From Gymnorhina tibicen (taxonomy: Eukaryota; Chordata; Aves; Passeriformes; Artamidae): a stretch of 64,000 nucleotides of DNA. Where the stretch lies: NCBI GenBank assembly GCA_013399875.1, contig VXAZ01018984.1, positions 3,416,935 to 3,480,934 on the forward strand, in the 5' to 3' direction. Each line of letters begins with the position of its first letter. Within the stretch, counting starts at the first letter, position 1. The position numbers and the translations under genes are program-made. Below the pieces are notes generated by a model that saw only the letters and a list, made by a program, of their open reading frames with translations, searched no databases and was not told the origin of the DNA. Positions 13,901-25,900 of this stretch are shown piece by piece.

Positions 13901-16900
13901 GCATATTCTCTAATGATTAGTGCAGTGGGAAGGTCAGGAATAGATTGAGAAAGACGGATGCCTTTTGGTAAGGTAGGAAGGATATGAAAATGAAATCTAC
14001 TGGAAGGAAAAGGCAACAGAAGGAAGAGATCCATGTCAGCTGCTGCTCCTAGAGAGAAAAAGGAAGAAATAGTAAAGGAAGAAAGAGAAAACAAAAGAAA
14101 AAAAGGGGAAAAAAATAAGGAATACAAGAAACAGAGAGGAAACAAGACACAAGCCATTGTCACAAGGAACGCATTCCAAGAAGCTTAAAGGATAACAACA
14201 GTCACAGACCACAAGAAGGGTAATACTGAACGTCTATGGCTTCTACTAATTTAAGAACAGATCGGCCCACCCAAACAGCACAAGCTGCACCTTCTGATAA
14301 CTCTGAACAGCTTTCCTGCTTCTTTTAAAAGAAACCTCCCTCAAATCCAAATCCTCCTATTTCATTTACAACTCAATTTTATAAGGATAATTCGGTAGAT
14401 AATTAAACAGACTGGCTCTTAGAACGTGTCACAGGAGCAGTAAAATTAATACGTACTGAAGTACAGATGGTATCTCTGAATGCAAGAGAGACACTGAAAC
14501 ATGCTCCCAGGTGCTGATGGAATTTAAGTAATGGATTAAGTTGCATATACTTTCCCAAATCCCAGAATCAAATGGTCAGCCAAAGCATGGAAACTCTGAG
14601 ATCCTGCTCCTTGGAACTACTTGTTATCACTAGTTTTACTTTGAAGCCCAAGGTTTCTGAAGCTATAAAAGCCATGGTCTATTGCAACACAGGACATTTT
14701 ACAGCAACATGCAATGTCCTGGATAAAAATATTAAGTTACTTTCTTAGAAATCCCCTGCTTAACTAACTACCATCTTGGATGGAATTCCTTTTAAACTTG
14801 TTAGCATTGGAATGTTTTAGGAGCTGCTATAGTAAGACAGAGAGAGCACACCGTTCTCTATTCAGCTCATATTATTAACAGAGGTATAATCTAAGTATTA
14901 CTACAGGGCTGAGTTCTGCTTGTGGCTGCTGTCCTGTTTCTCACTAGGTCTGCAAAAAAAGCTAGTGAAACTATCTGGCAGCCTTATTGTTTCATCTTGG
15001 ATATACGTACTGCCTGGTAGTTAGATTAGTAAAAAAACCCAAACTTGTTCACCTAAGGAAAATGGGTGAACAATTATGAAAATCAGTAAATTAATTATCT
15101 GTTGTACCCTACCACAACATTTTTGTGCACATACAGAGTGGTATCTTTTAGCAAAACCACCGAGAGGAAGTTAAGGATACAGGAGATTAAAAAAAATATT
15201 AGGCCTGAAGATAAGACAGTAGTTGAATACATGTAAAATTCATTCCATTCCTAAGCACAACAGGTAAGTCTATGCTGTGCTTGCAAAACATATTTTCCTT
15301 CTAGATTTCACACGTATACAAATTACATCCATTAAAGGTACCAGTCTTAACACAGTAATGTAAAATAATGTGAAACAAACCATGAGAAACTATGTGCTGC
15401 TTTACCTCAGCATTTTCACTTGCATAATAGGCCCTATTCATTTACAACAATGACTCATTTACAATGTGACTCATTTACATACCACATACTACTTTCTGTT
15501 TCTGAAATACTTTGTAAATAGAAACAAAAGTTCTCCATCAGCATCCGCAAATTACTGCCGGTTTATTTGGAAGCACAGCTACAGTGCTGAATGGGCAATT
15601 TCCCGGGTTCAAGGCAAAGCAGAATGAAGGTTGACTTAGCAGTTTTCACCAAAACAAGAAAAAAAAAAAGGCAAATAAGAAAGCTATATATTGATTCTGT
15701 ACACACATTGGCAATAATCTGCTTTGCCATTTTAGTGTGGTGCTAAGACAGCATGAAACGCAAAGTAAAAATTTACAGTTCTTGAACAGGGTTACATGGA
15801 TTTTAAACAGTAACCCACCCCTTTAGAAGTCTGCTATAAAAGCACATGTATTAGCCAAAATCCTCTTCCTATGTTAAGACAGGCTGGATTCCCATGACTG
15901 CTTGGACACCACTAACACATACAGCAGCAGTACACAGATAGGTATCATATTCCTGACAAAAAAACCGTGTGGACTCAGTTAAGCTGCACCTAACTACTTC
16001 TTCCCTGCAGGAAATGCCAATATATAGGTTTCTAGATGACTCTGCATTTCTCAGGCAAAGTGCAGGTAGTAAGGAAACCAATTCATCAAACCAGGTAACC
16101 AAAAACTGTATGACTTCCAAGGAACTCTCTCTTGCTCACCTGCACTGAGATACAGTTCATTTGAGACCCTGCCTTACCCAGATCCATTTTTGGCACACAA
16201 TACAGTGCAAGGAGCAGACACTCATTTTCACCTCCACGTTCAAAGCATGGCTCTAGGTAAGGCGCATTAACTGCACATCACCCTTTGCATTAAGTGAACG
16301 TGGAGGACACATTCACCAGCAGCGTCACATCACCCAACACAGTCCCAATATTCACACACCTCCAAGCTTCTTTAACAGGACAGAGGAGGATTGCCCTCCA
16401 ACTTATGCTGAAAACATATAAATACCCTAGAATATTGAGCACAGCAGCAATATTTCTCCTGCTCTATGGCATACAAAGCAAAAAGATGCCAACAGAAGGC
16501 TTTGTTGTTGTGATGTGGTGAGAGAAGAGGGGAGAAAGAGATGTGTCTTAATTTTTTACACCTCGCTACAAAAATTATCTGCATCATTTTGATAAAATAT
16601 TCCAAGGTGATTAGGTATGTGGCAGAGACCAGAAAAAAATTTTAAATCCAAGAGGTCAATGCCAATAAAAATTTTCAAACCTTTAGAGTGGAACCATTCT
16701 CAAAATGCAACAGGTATGGCAAGATATGCTTCTGCTGTAAAGAGATGCTGTACTAAGGTGATGTTGAAAGCAGAACCTACTTTTTAGAGCTGTTTTGATG
16801 AATGGCATTTGTAAAAATGAAACTCAAACAGGTGCAATATTTGAACACACTGCATAGCAATTTTCAAAAAGCATAAACTGTTATTGAATTAGCCTGCTTA

Positions 16901-19900
16901 GTAAGTGCTGAGAATAAAAATTAATCCAAGCACAAAAACATGAACTAAGAGTTTGCCAAAATAACCAAACCAAATATATGGCTTTTGACTTATTTCAAGG
17001 AAATAAGCATGCGGCCATTTCCTATTAAATGAAAAAAAATGCAAATAAATCTGTATTGATATCAATAGTTTCAAAAATTTATTTTAGAAAAGTACAATTT
17101 AAAAATAAATGAATATTTCCAAGCAGAACATAGCCCTTGACCTTCTGACAGTTATAAGAACTTGATAGAGTTCAACCCAGTCTCCATTAAACATGGAAAC
17201 TGAATTTGGACTCCCAGCTTACCTCTACATCACAGTGCATCATGAGACTGTTACTTCAGAATGCAATAGATAATTCTGAAATGCTATCTTCATTCAAATA
17301 TTACATGCCTTTTTTTAAACCTTAATCAGAAGCTGGGATGGGGATGAAAAACTTCACCTGCAGATTTAGAATACATTCTTTGATGAAGAAAAAAAGCACT
17401 CCAAGACATATTGTTTTCAAAGAGTTTACCTTGTTCTCTGAGAATTAGTTTGACTTGATGTGGAGATATCATCAGCACCTGATAACACACCACTGGCATC
17501 ATCTCTCTTGAAACCTTCATTTCTTCTCACTAGCAAACCAAAAGACAAATTAATACCTGACTGGGCAACAAAGCACAAAGAGTAATCCCATCTAGAACTC
17601 AAGGATTTCTCAGTCATATGGGATTACTCAGAAGGAATTGAATTCATGTGTTCTGCACAATGGCATTACAGTATCAAACAAATTAACATCACGAAGCTGA
17701 TTTCAGTTTTCAGAGCTATCTTAAAGTTTTACCCCAACAAAAATAGCTGATAGTCCTTTTAAGAAGAATACTAAGGAAGGCCTAAAAGAAATCACAATAA
17801 AAACCTACACAACTGCATAGACACCTTCCCAAGGTAACACATTTTTTGTCAGCCATTAGTTGATACAAACACATGGCACAGACATCATACAAAACCACTC
17901 CAGACCAGAAAGAGAACAGCTAGTTAAGCATGCAGTACACAAGAAAGAAGTTAAGAAAGCAGTATCTGAACTTCTAATCATTATCCCTGGAATCTGACTC
18001 CTCAACATAATTTATAATTTTTTCTTCCTTTTGGCAATATATTAACCTGTGATTCTCTTTGTAAAATTACGGCTTTTGCTGGGAGATCTTCCTGTAGTAG
18101 CACCTGAGATGCTACACTTCAAGGTTGATTTTGTAAACTATTACACTTCCCCCTCTTACTGTACCCTCAGCAAACAGAGCTGGCAGGAGAGCTCTTGCAG
18201 AACACATTACAGCCACACTGATTTAGAAATAGTTCTTTCTGACAGTCATTTCACTGAGCCCAGATACACTACTGCTAGAAGGCAGAAGGCAGCTCTATCT
18301 GGCCTGTACAAACTCAGGAGCTGTTGACTGTGGAACTCATGAACAGTCTGTTCCAAATTGCAAGCAAGCAAAGGGAAATTACAGGAGCCTCAATACTTGT
18401 TACTGCTCCTCAGGCTTCTGGCTCAGTAAGCACAAGGACGGACAATGACAAAGAAGGTTGAGAGAGAGCTGCAAGTACATGGAGGCTGGGCTGGAATTCT
18501 GTGCATAGAGAATACATATAGTGCAGCTATACTCCAGCTTCCTAACTATTGTCTTCTTGCCTAATTTTCACCAAACGATTTGTCTCCATTTCTTACAATG
18601 ATTCTGCAAAGATGATTCTTCCTGCCATACATCAGCAAGCAATCCTTTGCACCACCTCCTGCTTTTCCAAGCCATTGATTTAATAGAAATTACTTAAAAT
18701 TTATCATACAGAGCCCACACTATGTAATACTTTTGCTTTACACTGAAATCCTTGGCATATAAATGATAAACTACTTAACCCTCATAGTAAAACCCACCGA
18801 TATAATTATACCATGGAGGTCCCATATAAAGCTTTTGTAATTCACTGTTACTGTACACTAACAACAACTCCATCATTTTTTTGCAGCATGTCATTTTAAA
18901 AAAACCCACTTCTAGTAAAAAGTTAACTATTTCCAGCTTTTCCTACTGAGCTCCCTCCCAGACTGCTAAATGTCAAACTTATTTCTGAACAGACTGCCAA
19001 CTATGCTGAACTGTACACGATGTTGTATTTTCATCATCTTACAACTTTGTATCAGGGCAATTATCAAGACTCCCACTAAAGACTTTTGGGGTCTGGTTTT
19101 TATCTTGAACTTTTTTCCTTAGGCTTTTTGTTTCTGTGGGGTTTTGTTAGTTTGGTTGATTGGTTTCTAAACATAGGTCTTACCTTGCCTGAAATCTGGT
19201 TCTGAAGAAATAACAGATGGACTTTCACTCGAAGTACTATAAACATCACTGTGATAAGACTTGTACCGTCTCAAAGGCTCTGAAAGTTGAAATCAAAGTA
19301 TCAGAAGAAGAAAGCAACAGTCATAATGTAAGAATCAAAACCGAACATTTGAAATTTTTCTGAAATATTTTCAAACCATTCTAAAATGCCTGTCCGTGGC
19401 TATGGAGTCTGAAAGCAAACACCCAGGGGATGCTGTGCAGTCCCATTCTGTTCCCATGGCCTGAGGGTTCTGTGGTCAGCCTGGCCCCTCTTGGCTCTCC
19501 CAACACAGCCACCTCCTCTGAACTTCTCTCAACATCACTTCCAAGTTAAAACCAGTATTAAAAAAACCCCAGCAAGACACAAGACAACATCAGATCCCTC
19601 CTGCAAACAAAACAGGTGCAAACATTTGGTGTGCACCTCTTGCATGTAAAAAGCAATCACCAGAACTCAGTCCCTGGTTCCCTTACGACGTAAAAAGAAA
19701 AATATCCACAGAGACAAAGCAAGCACTGGAAAATTATAATTCAGCTCATCTTTGACATCCACAAAATATAATTAACAATCAATTAGTAAGCCCCTAGAGG
19801 ATATCTAATTAACCAGAACAGCTAAATTGAAGTGATGAGAAATCAATACAGCAGTCTCAGTTCCGACTCTCAGGGGATTATGTAAATAACATACTGGAGC

Positions 19901-22900
19901 AAAGGACTCCACAGAAGGGGGTATGTACTTGACATTTGCAACCATCTCCCAGAACTTTCCTAAGCACAAGCCAACAACCACAGAATGTGCATAAAAGCAG
20001 AACATACACAAAAAAAGTCTCTGCATCTTGGGAATACCAATGCTTCACTGTCAAAGTGAGAGAAAAAAACTCACTACAGTTAATGTTTTTGAAAATAAAA
20101 GCAGTGATATGGAAAAAACACATGTAACTGCTGTGAAAACAAGTGCCAGTCACTACGGCAAGGAATAGGCAATGCAAGAATACAAAATGGGGACTACATG
20201 AGCAGATATGTCTGGAGGCTGCAAAAAGGAAATCTGAAGTTCCAACTTCCCATGTCCAGAAAACAAAACGTCTCGTGAAAAGTTATGAGGGAACATTAAA
20301 CCTGCTGCATAACTTCTAGTAGGTCAGAGGACAGGTTAGTTAACAACACTTCTCATTTAGACTTCCTATGGAAGTAGGAAAAATTCCAAATAGGAAAACA
20401 GCATGAAAAGAACTAAGATAATGCAGTACTCCAAGAACTAAAGACTAGTTCCTGTTCACTTTAGACTATCTGTTGCCAAAACCTTCCTCTTTAAAAGCCA
20501 GTATTTCCCCCATTTCTACCCAGCTCACTTGGGCCGTGCAGGGAATCTTTAAAAAAAACTGGGAAAGGTAAGCAAAGCTGCAAATCAACTCATGAAACCA
20601 CCAGGTCTCACCAGCCCATCCCAGCTGCACAGTTTAGCAGGATAAAACCCAATTAACCCAAAGAACATTTCACACTACTCTCAGAAAGGAGCAAAATGGA
20701 CCTACAGCAAGATGAGAAGAATCCACTGGGGCTGTGTGGGAGCAGTGAGGTTGCTTCAGTCTTTCACAATGGCTACTTTCAACGTTGTGGATTTTACAAC
20801 AAAGGAATCTGCCCCCAGTCTAGCAATTACTTGCCTACCATGGGAAATAAAAACCAAATTCAGTGGGTAGCTTTTGGAGATGTGTTTTTAAAATGCTCCC
20901 AGCCCTTAAGTGAGGCATCAATCCAAACACGGCACTGGAGCTACAGAACTGAAATGTTTAACTAAAACCAGACCTCTTGTTTCCCAGTAGTTTTATTAGC
21001 TGTAGGTTTTTCAAGTCTGCTGAACTGACTTTGAAGCAAGATGATGGAGAGGGAACAATAAAATATGACATGAGATTTTAAACAGACTTATTTTTTTCCA
21101 CTTAGTCAGCAGCCTGGGCTTCTCAAATTGCACACAAATTACGGCTCCATTCTGGTTCTTTGAGACATTAGATTTGGAAAAAAAAAAGCCTAGACGTGGT
21201 AAAATGGAAATATGTAGTTAAACCACGAGACAAGTGTTTGTAGGTGGTGGCATGATATAGGACTTTGCAGGGTGTTTGACTTCTCCTGACTCCTTGTATT
21301 GGTTTGGCACGGCCTGGTTTTGGGTAGCAGAGGGCCGCAAAGGTGGCTCCCGTGAGAAGCTGCTGGAAGCTTCCCACCATGTCCGGCAGAGCCAGAGGCT
21401 GATGGCTCTGAAGATGGACATGCTGCTGGCCAGAACTGGGCCAGTGAGAGAGGCTGGTCACGCCTCTGTGATGACATATTTAAGAAGAAAATCAAAACAA
21501 AGTCACAAGATTTTGGGTTCTAGTCAGAGAAGAGGAGGAGGTGAGAACATGTGAGGGAAANNNNNNNNNNNNNNNNNNNNNNNNNNNNNNNNNNNNNNNN
21601 NNNNNNNNNNNNNNNNNNNNNNNNNNNNNNNNNNNNNNNNNNNNNNNNNNNNNNNNNNNNNNNNNNNNNNNNNNNNNNNNNNNNNNNNNNNNNNNNNNNN
21701 NNNNNNNNNNNNNNNNNNNNNNNNNNNNNNNNNNNNNNNNNNNNNNNNNNNNNNNNNNNNNNNNNNNNNNNNNNNNNNNNNNNNNNNNNNNNNNNNNNNN
21801 NNNNNNNNNNNNNNNNNNNNNNNNNNNNNNNNNNNNNNNNNNNNNNNNNNNNNNNNNNNNNNNNNNNNNNNNNNNNNNNNNNNNNNNNNNNNNNNNNNNN
21901 NNNNNNNNNNNNNNNNNNNNNNNNNNNNNNNNNNNNNNNNNNNNNNNNNNNNNNNNNNNNNNNNNNNNNNNNNNNNNNNNNNNNNNNNNNNNNNNNNNNN
22001 NNNNNNNNNNNNNNNNNNNNNNNNNNNNNNNNNNNNNNNNNNNNNNNNNNNNNNNNNNNNNNNNNNNNNNNNNNNNNNNNNNNNNNNNNNNNNNNNNNNN
22101 NNNNNNNNNNNNNNNNNNNNNNNNNNNNNNNNNNNNNNNNNNNNNNNNNNNNNNNNCAGCAGTTTTGGGAGGGCTGTGTGCCCGTGGGAGGGACTCACGC
22201 TGCAGCAGGTGCAGTTTGGCTGCTGCTCCTGAGAGCGGACCCACGCCGGGAAGTTCCCGGAGAACTGTCTCCCGTGGGAGGGACCCCACGGCCTCACAGG
22301 GAAGGACTCTTCTCCCGCAGCAGCGGAAGGAAATCCTGGTGATGGACTGACCAAACCCCCCTGCCCTGCCTCCCTGCGCTGTCGGTGGGAAGGAGGGAGG
22401 GGCTGGTGGGGGGGAAGGTGTTCTAAGGGCCTACTTTACTTCTCATTACCCTCCTCTGATTCTGTTACTAATAAATTTTACTTAGCAATCAAGGTTGAGC
22501 CTGTTTTGCCCTTGAAGTATTTCTCCGGCTCTCCTTATCTCACCCATGAAGCCTCCATTAACCCTCTCCTCTTTTCCCTCCTTTTGCCCAGCTGTGGCAG
22601 GGGAGGGTGAGCGAGCGACTCTCGTGGGTGCCCGGCCTTGGGCCAGTGTCAAACCACAACACTCCTCCTCTTGGCAGGAGCTGGTGCCATCCTGTAGGCC
22701 AAGAAGTCCATAAGCCCAGAAACAAAAAGCAAGGTTTCCACACACTTTATCTCCATGTTGTCACAGACCCCCATGTAAGGCCCAACAAGGCTCAGACCTA
22801 TTCACAAGTAGAGCTGGAGACAGGACCACACTCCTGTCTTGCCACAGCCTTCTCCCTAATCAAGACCATACAACTTCACCCAATAACAGCAGCAAAGGTA

Positions 22901-25900
22901 TTCTTCTCATCTGCTGGAAGCACTGAACAACCTTTCCATGCAGGGCTGCACTGATGACTACCAGGCAAAGTTTAAAGGCAATTAAGAAGCTACATCCTGA
23001 AATTCCACGTAAATCCTCTAGATTTATATTCATTTTGCTCAGTTTAGAGAAAATATATACAGATGTGGAGCTGATTGCTGCTGGGGCACCTTCTCTTTGG
23101 CAACTGCCTTCCAGTTCTCTGCTGTCTACACAAATGTCTGTGTACACCCCCTACACACCCCCCCAGCACTGCACCCCCCCCAACCAAGTGCCTTCTTTTC
23201 TGGGGCACAGACAGAATATGCACTGCAGACCTGCAAATACTCAATTAAAATGTAAATACTGAGACTATTCTATCTATAATGCTCACATAGTCATCCAAAT
23301 TACTTGTGCTCTCTCCTCTCCTCCAGCAAGTTCTCCTCAATTCTAACATATCGTATTAGGATGTAACTTCAAAGAAGGCACTTGGATCATGTCCAAGCTA
23401 AACTTCTAACTAAGAATTGGCTTCCAAAGGTCATAAAGTTCCAGTTCTGGGATCAAATTAAAGTTTAGCTTTTCACACAAAAGTTTCAAAAATAAGGACA
23501 AACTTCTAGTCTGGCTGGCTGGGAAGGAGCTGAAAAATGACAACAAAAGCTAAAGACAACAATAAAACAACTTATCTGCCATATTTACATTTTCCCCCTG
23601 GGAATTCTGAACAGCCTCGGTTTCTTGGGGTTTTTTCTGTTCATTTTTAAAAAATGTTTGGTGACTGAAGAAAGACTTCAGAACTGATTTAACTTCTATA
23701 AAGACCAAGCACATTGTAGCAAAAGTAATTGTATCACTTACGCTCCTTAACATTTCAGTGTTTAGATTCCAGTTTCTTACCAGAACCATTTCATTCCTTA
23801 ACAGAAAAACAAAGCTGAGTTTAAGCATGTTTTAAGAGTTTGTGACTAAAATGGATATATAAAACTTGCACTAGTAAGCTAAGCTAACATATGGTAGCTC
23901 CATGAGGCAAAGGCAGATGGTGCATTACAAGCTGAAGAGTCTGTGTCTCTGTGCTGCTTAGTGCCACAGCGGTGCTTTTTCAAATTCCCTATCAAAAGCA
24001 GCAGAGCACAACCTTCCAGGCACCTCACGCAGCATAAAATAACAAAACACGCTATTTACGCAAGGCGAGACCTGCAAGCCCAGACAAGTCACTTACAGAG
24101 AGCCTCACCTCAGCCAACTTCAACAGAAATCAGAGAACCACATTCAGCTTGGAATTTCATTATTCTGAACACGAGTCACATCAGATACACAGGTTTTCAA
24201 ATACACATCATTACAGAATTATTTCTGGCTGCACAGAGAAGGCGGCAGAATTAAACCAACAGTTTCATGACAGGGAGAGAGCTCTTGTTTGCCCTTTGAA
24301 GTTCACTGGTGGGTGTCTATTACAGGAGAGTGGTACTATAATACCACTTAAAACACATTAACTGTCCTTCAGGACAGGCTGGGACTCACTTCTTTCCCAT
24401 TAGTTTAATCTATAGGTTAGACTCATATTTACTCTGCTTTTCTTTTCCTCTTTTCATCTAAGAAAACTTGAATTATCTTCAGCCAGGCAGCATAGGTTTA
24501 ACAGGAAGGACACAGAGATCCAGTTCAAATTCCTGGTAAGGATTCACATCCAACAACTGACAAAGGAAACTAACCCATTCAGAGTTCCAGGGGAGCAGGC
24601 TCATTTTAACTTGCAGGATTTCCACCACTCACATTCTACGTGAAAAAGCTGTACTGCATGTGCAGCCCAAGCCACCAGCCATCCAGGCAACCCCTAGGGG
24701 AGCCCAATAGGATGCAGAGGGCCTGGCAGGATCTAATCTACAGAGAAAAATGTAGCCTTGTAAAACTGCAGAGAACACACATGTCTAGAGCTAGGCTGGA
24801 AAGGAAAACAGCGAGATTAACAATAACAATGCCAGGGTCTGGTAAGGTTCTGGTCAGAACTCAAGAGCCCTGTATTTAGAAAGACACCCTTCTTTTCTGG
24901 ATCTGGTTCATGCCATCTGGGATAAGGTGTGTAAACTAACACAGGTCCAGACTTAGAGTTTGTCCAATAAAGCTGTTTGCCTGTTTTAATTTAAATGCTT
25001 TCTCCAACTGAGAATGTAATGTATTGACTAAAAATTGATAATCTCAGACTGTGTGAGCTGCTGAAAGTGTGATAGATGAGATCAAGCAGATGCCACTCTG
25101 CTGTGCAATTATGCAATTTTTAAGAACTGGTTTACTACCTAATGTTAAGCTGTGTCATTCAGCACAAACAAATAGCTGCTGGTGCCATAGTACTTGTACT
25201 TTACAGATATCCCACAAATATCTTTCTTTTTTCTTGAAAAGCCAACTTCTGTAGTCTCAGTAAAATCAACAGCTGGAGTTTTCTAACTGAAATCTTATCA
25301 GTTCACTATCCTACCTCTCAGATTCATTAAAATTATTTCAAAATATTGTTCTACTAGACAGACCAACCACATGAGAATCTATTTTGCCACTAGGGAATTT
25401 AAATCCCACTGCAGCACAACCAGACGTGCAAACTGCCCGTCCTTTGCTTTCACATGCAAACAGATGTGCCATTGTGCATGACTCAAATGGCCCACAGCGA
25501 GCTCAGAAACCGAGAACATACAATTCAAGAGAAAAAGGAAGTATGTGCACTTCAATGAATTCACAGTCCTAGGTTTGTAAAGCAACTATTTCTTTTCCCC
25601 CCCTAAATCCAATCTCCCATTTAACTTCTACAGAAGCTCCCAAAATCAAATCTCTGGGGTTTAATCTGCTGGGATAAATTTGCTACCAACAGCTGCCTGA
25701 TTACCTGCAGAAATTTTCCCTTATTCAAAAATGCAACTTCAAACTAAGAGAGGATTTAAAATCCAGATATTTACAGTATCCCTAACTGCAACCTTTAACT
25801 GCAGCCTTCCCCATTAACCACAGGCTGTCATAACATGGAAATTTTATAAATGGGGTCCAAATGAGTCTTCAAGGTAGCTAATGAGAACAGTTTCATGAGA

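Larger units (their letters stand above)
11106..17429 (-). other. PTPN13 intron 8
   Basis: 6.3 kb. It holds a 9-bp-arm hairpin (11637-11658), an A-run at about 13612-13625, a purine-rich + strand segment at about 13855-14150, a three-fold degenerate 17-bp repeat at about 15435-15480 and a 12-bp inverted repeat (16231-16306). No coding sequence or recognisable transposon was found. Confidence 0.8.
21295..22661 (+). mobile_element. Solo-type LTR of an endogenous retrovirus, with 5-bp target-site duplication
   Basis: The element starts tgtattgg and ends ccacaaca, imperfect inverted ends of the TG...CA type. It is flanked by the identical 5-mer ctcct at 21290-21294 and 22662-22666. The interior has a TATA-like tatttaag at 21477, an AATAAA at 22470 followed by a G/T-containing region, and GC-rich tracts on both sides. 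This is a U3-R-U5 layout. The sequence resembles the long LTRs I associate with passerine retroviruses, and the 5-bp duplication fits class III (ERVL-like) elements; the family name is an inference. The nominal length of 1367 includes 596 N, so internal sequence may be missing. It is oriented antisense to PTPN13. No retroviral protein sequence is visible. Confidence 0.85.

Noticed and set aside
13840..14163. 107-codon minus-strand frame rich in S, F and L
   Set aside because: It is produced by reading a purine-rich low-complexity tract in antisense.
21492..22354. Open frames of 263-276 codons crossing 21561-22156
   Set aside because: They consist mostly of N; the apparent length is an artefact of the assembly gap inside the LTR.
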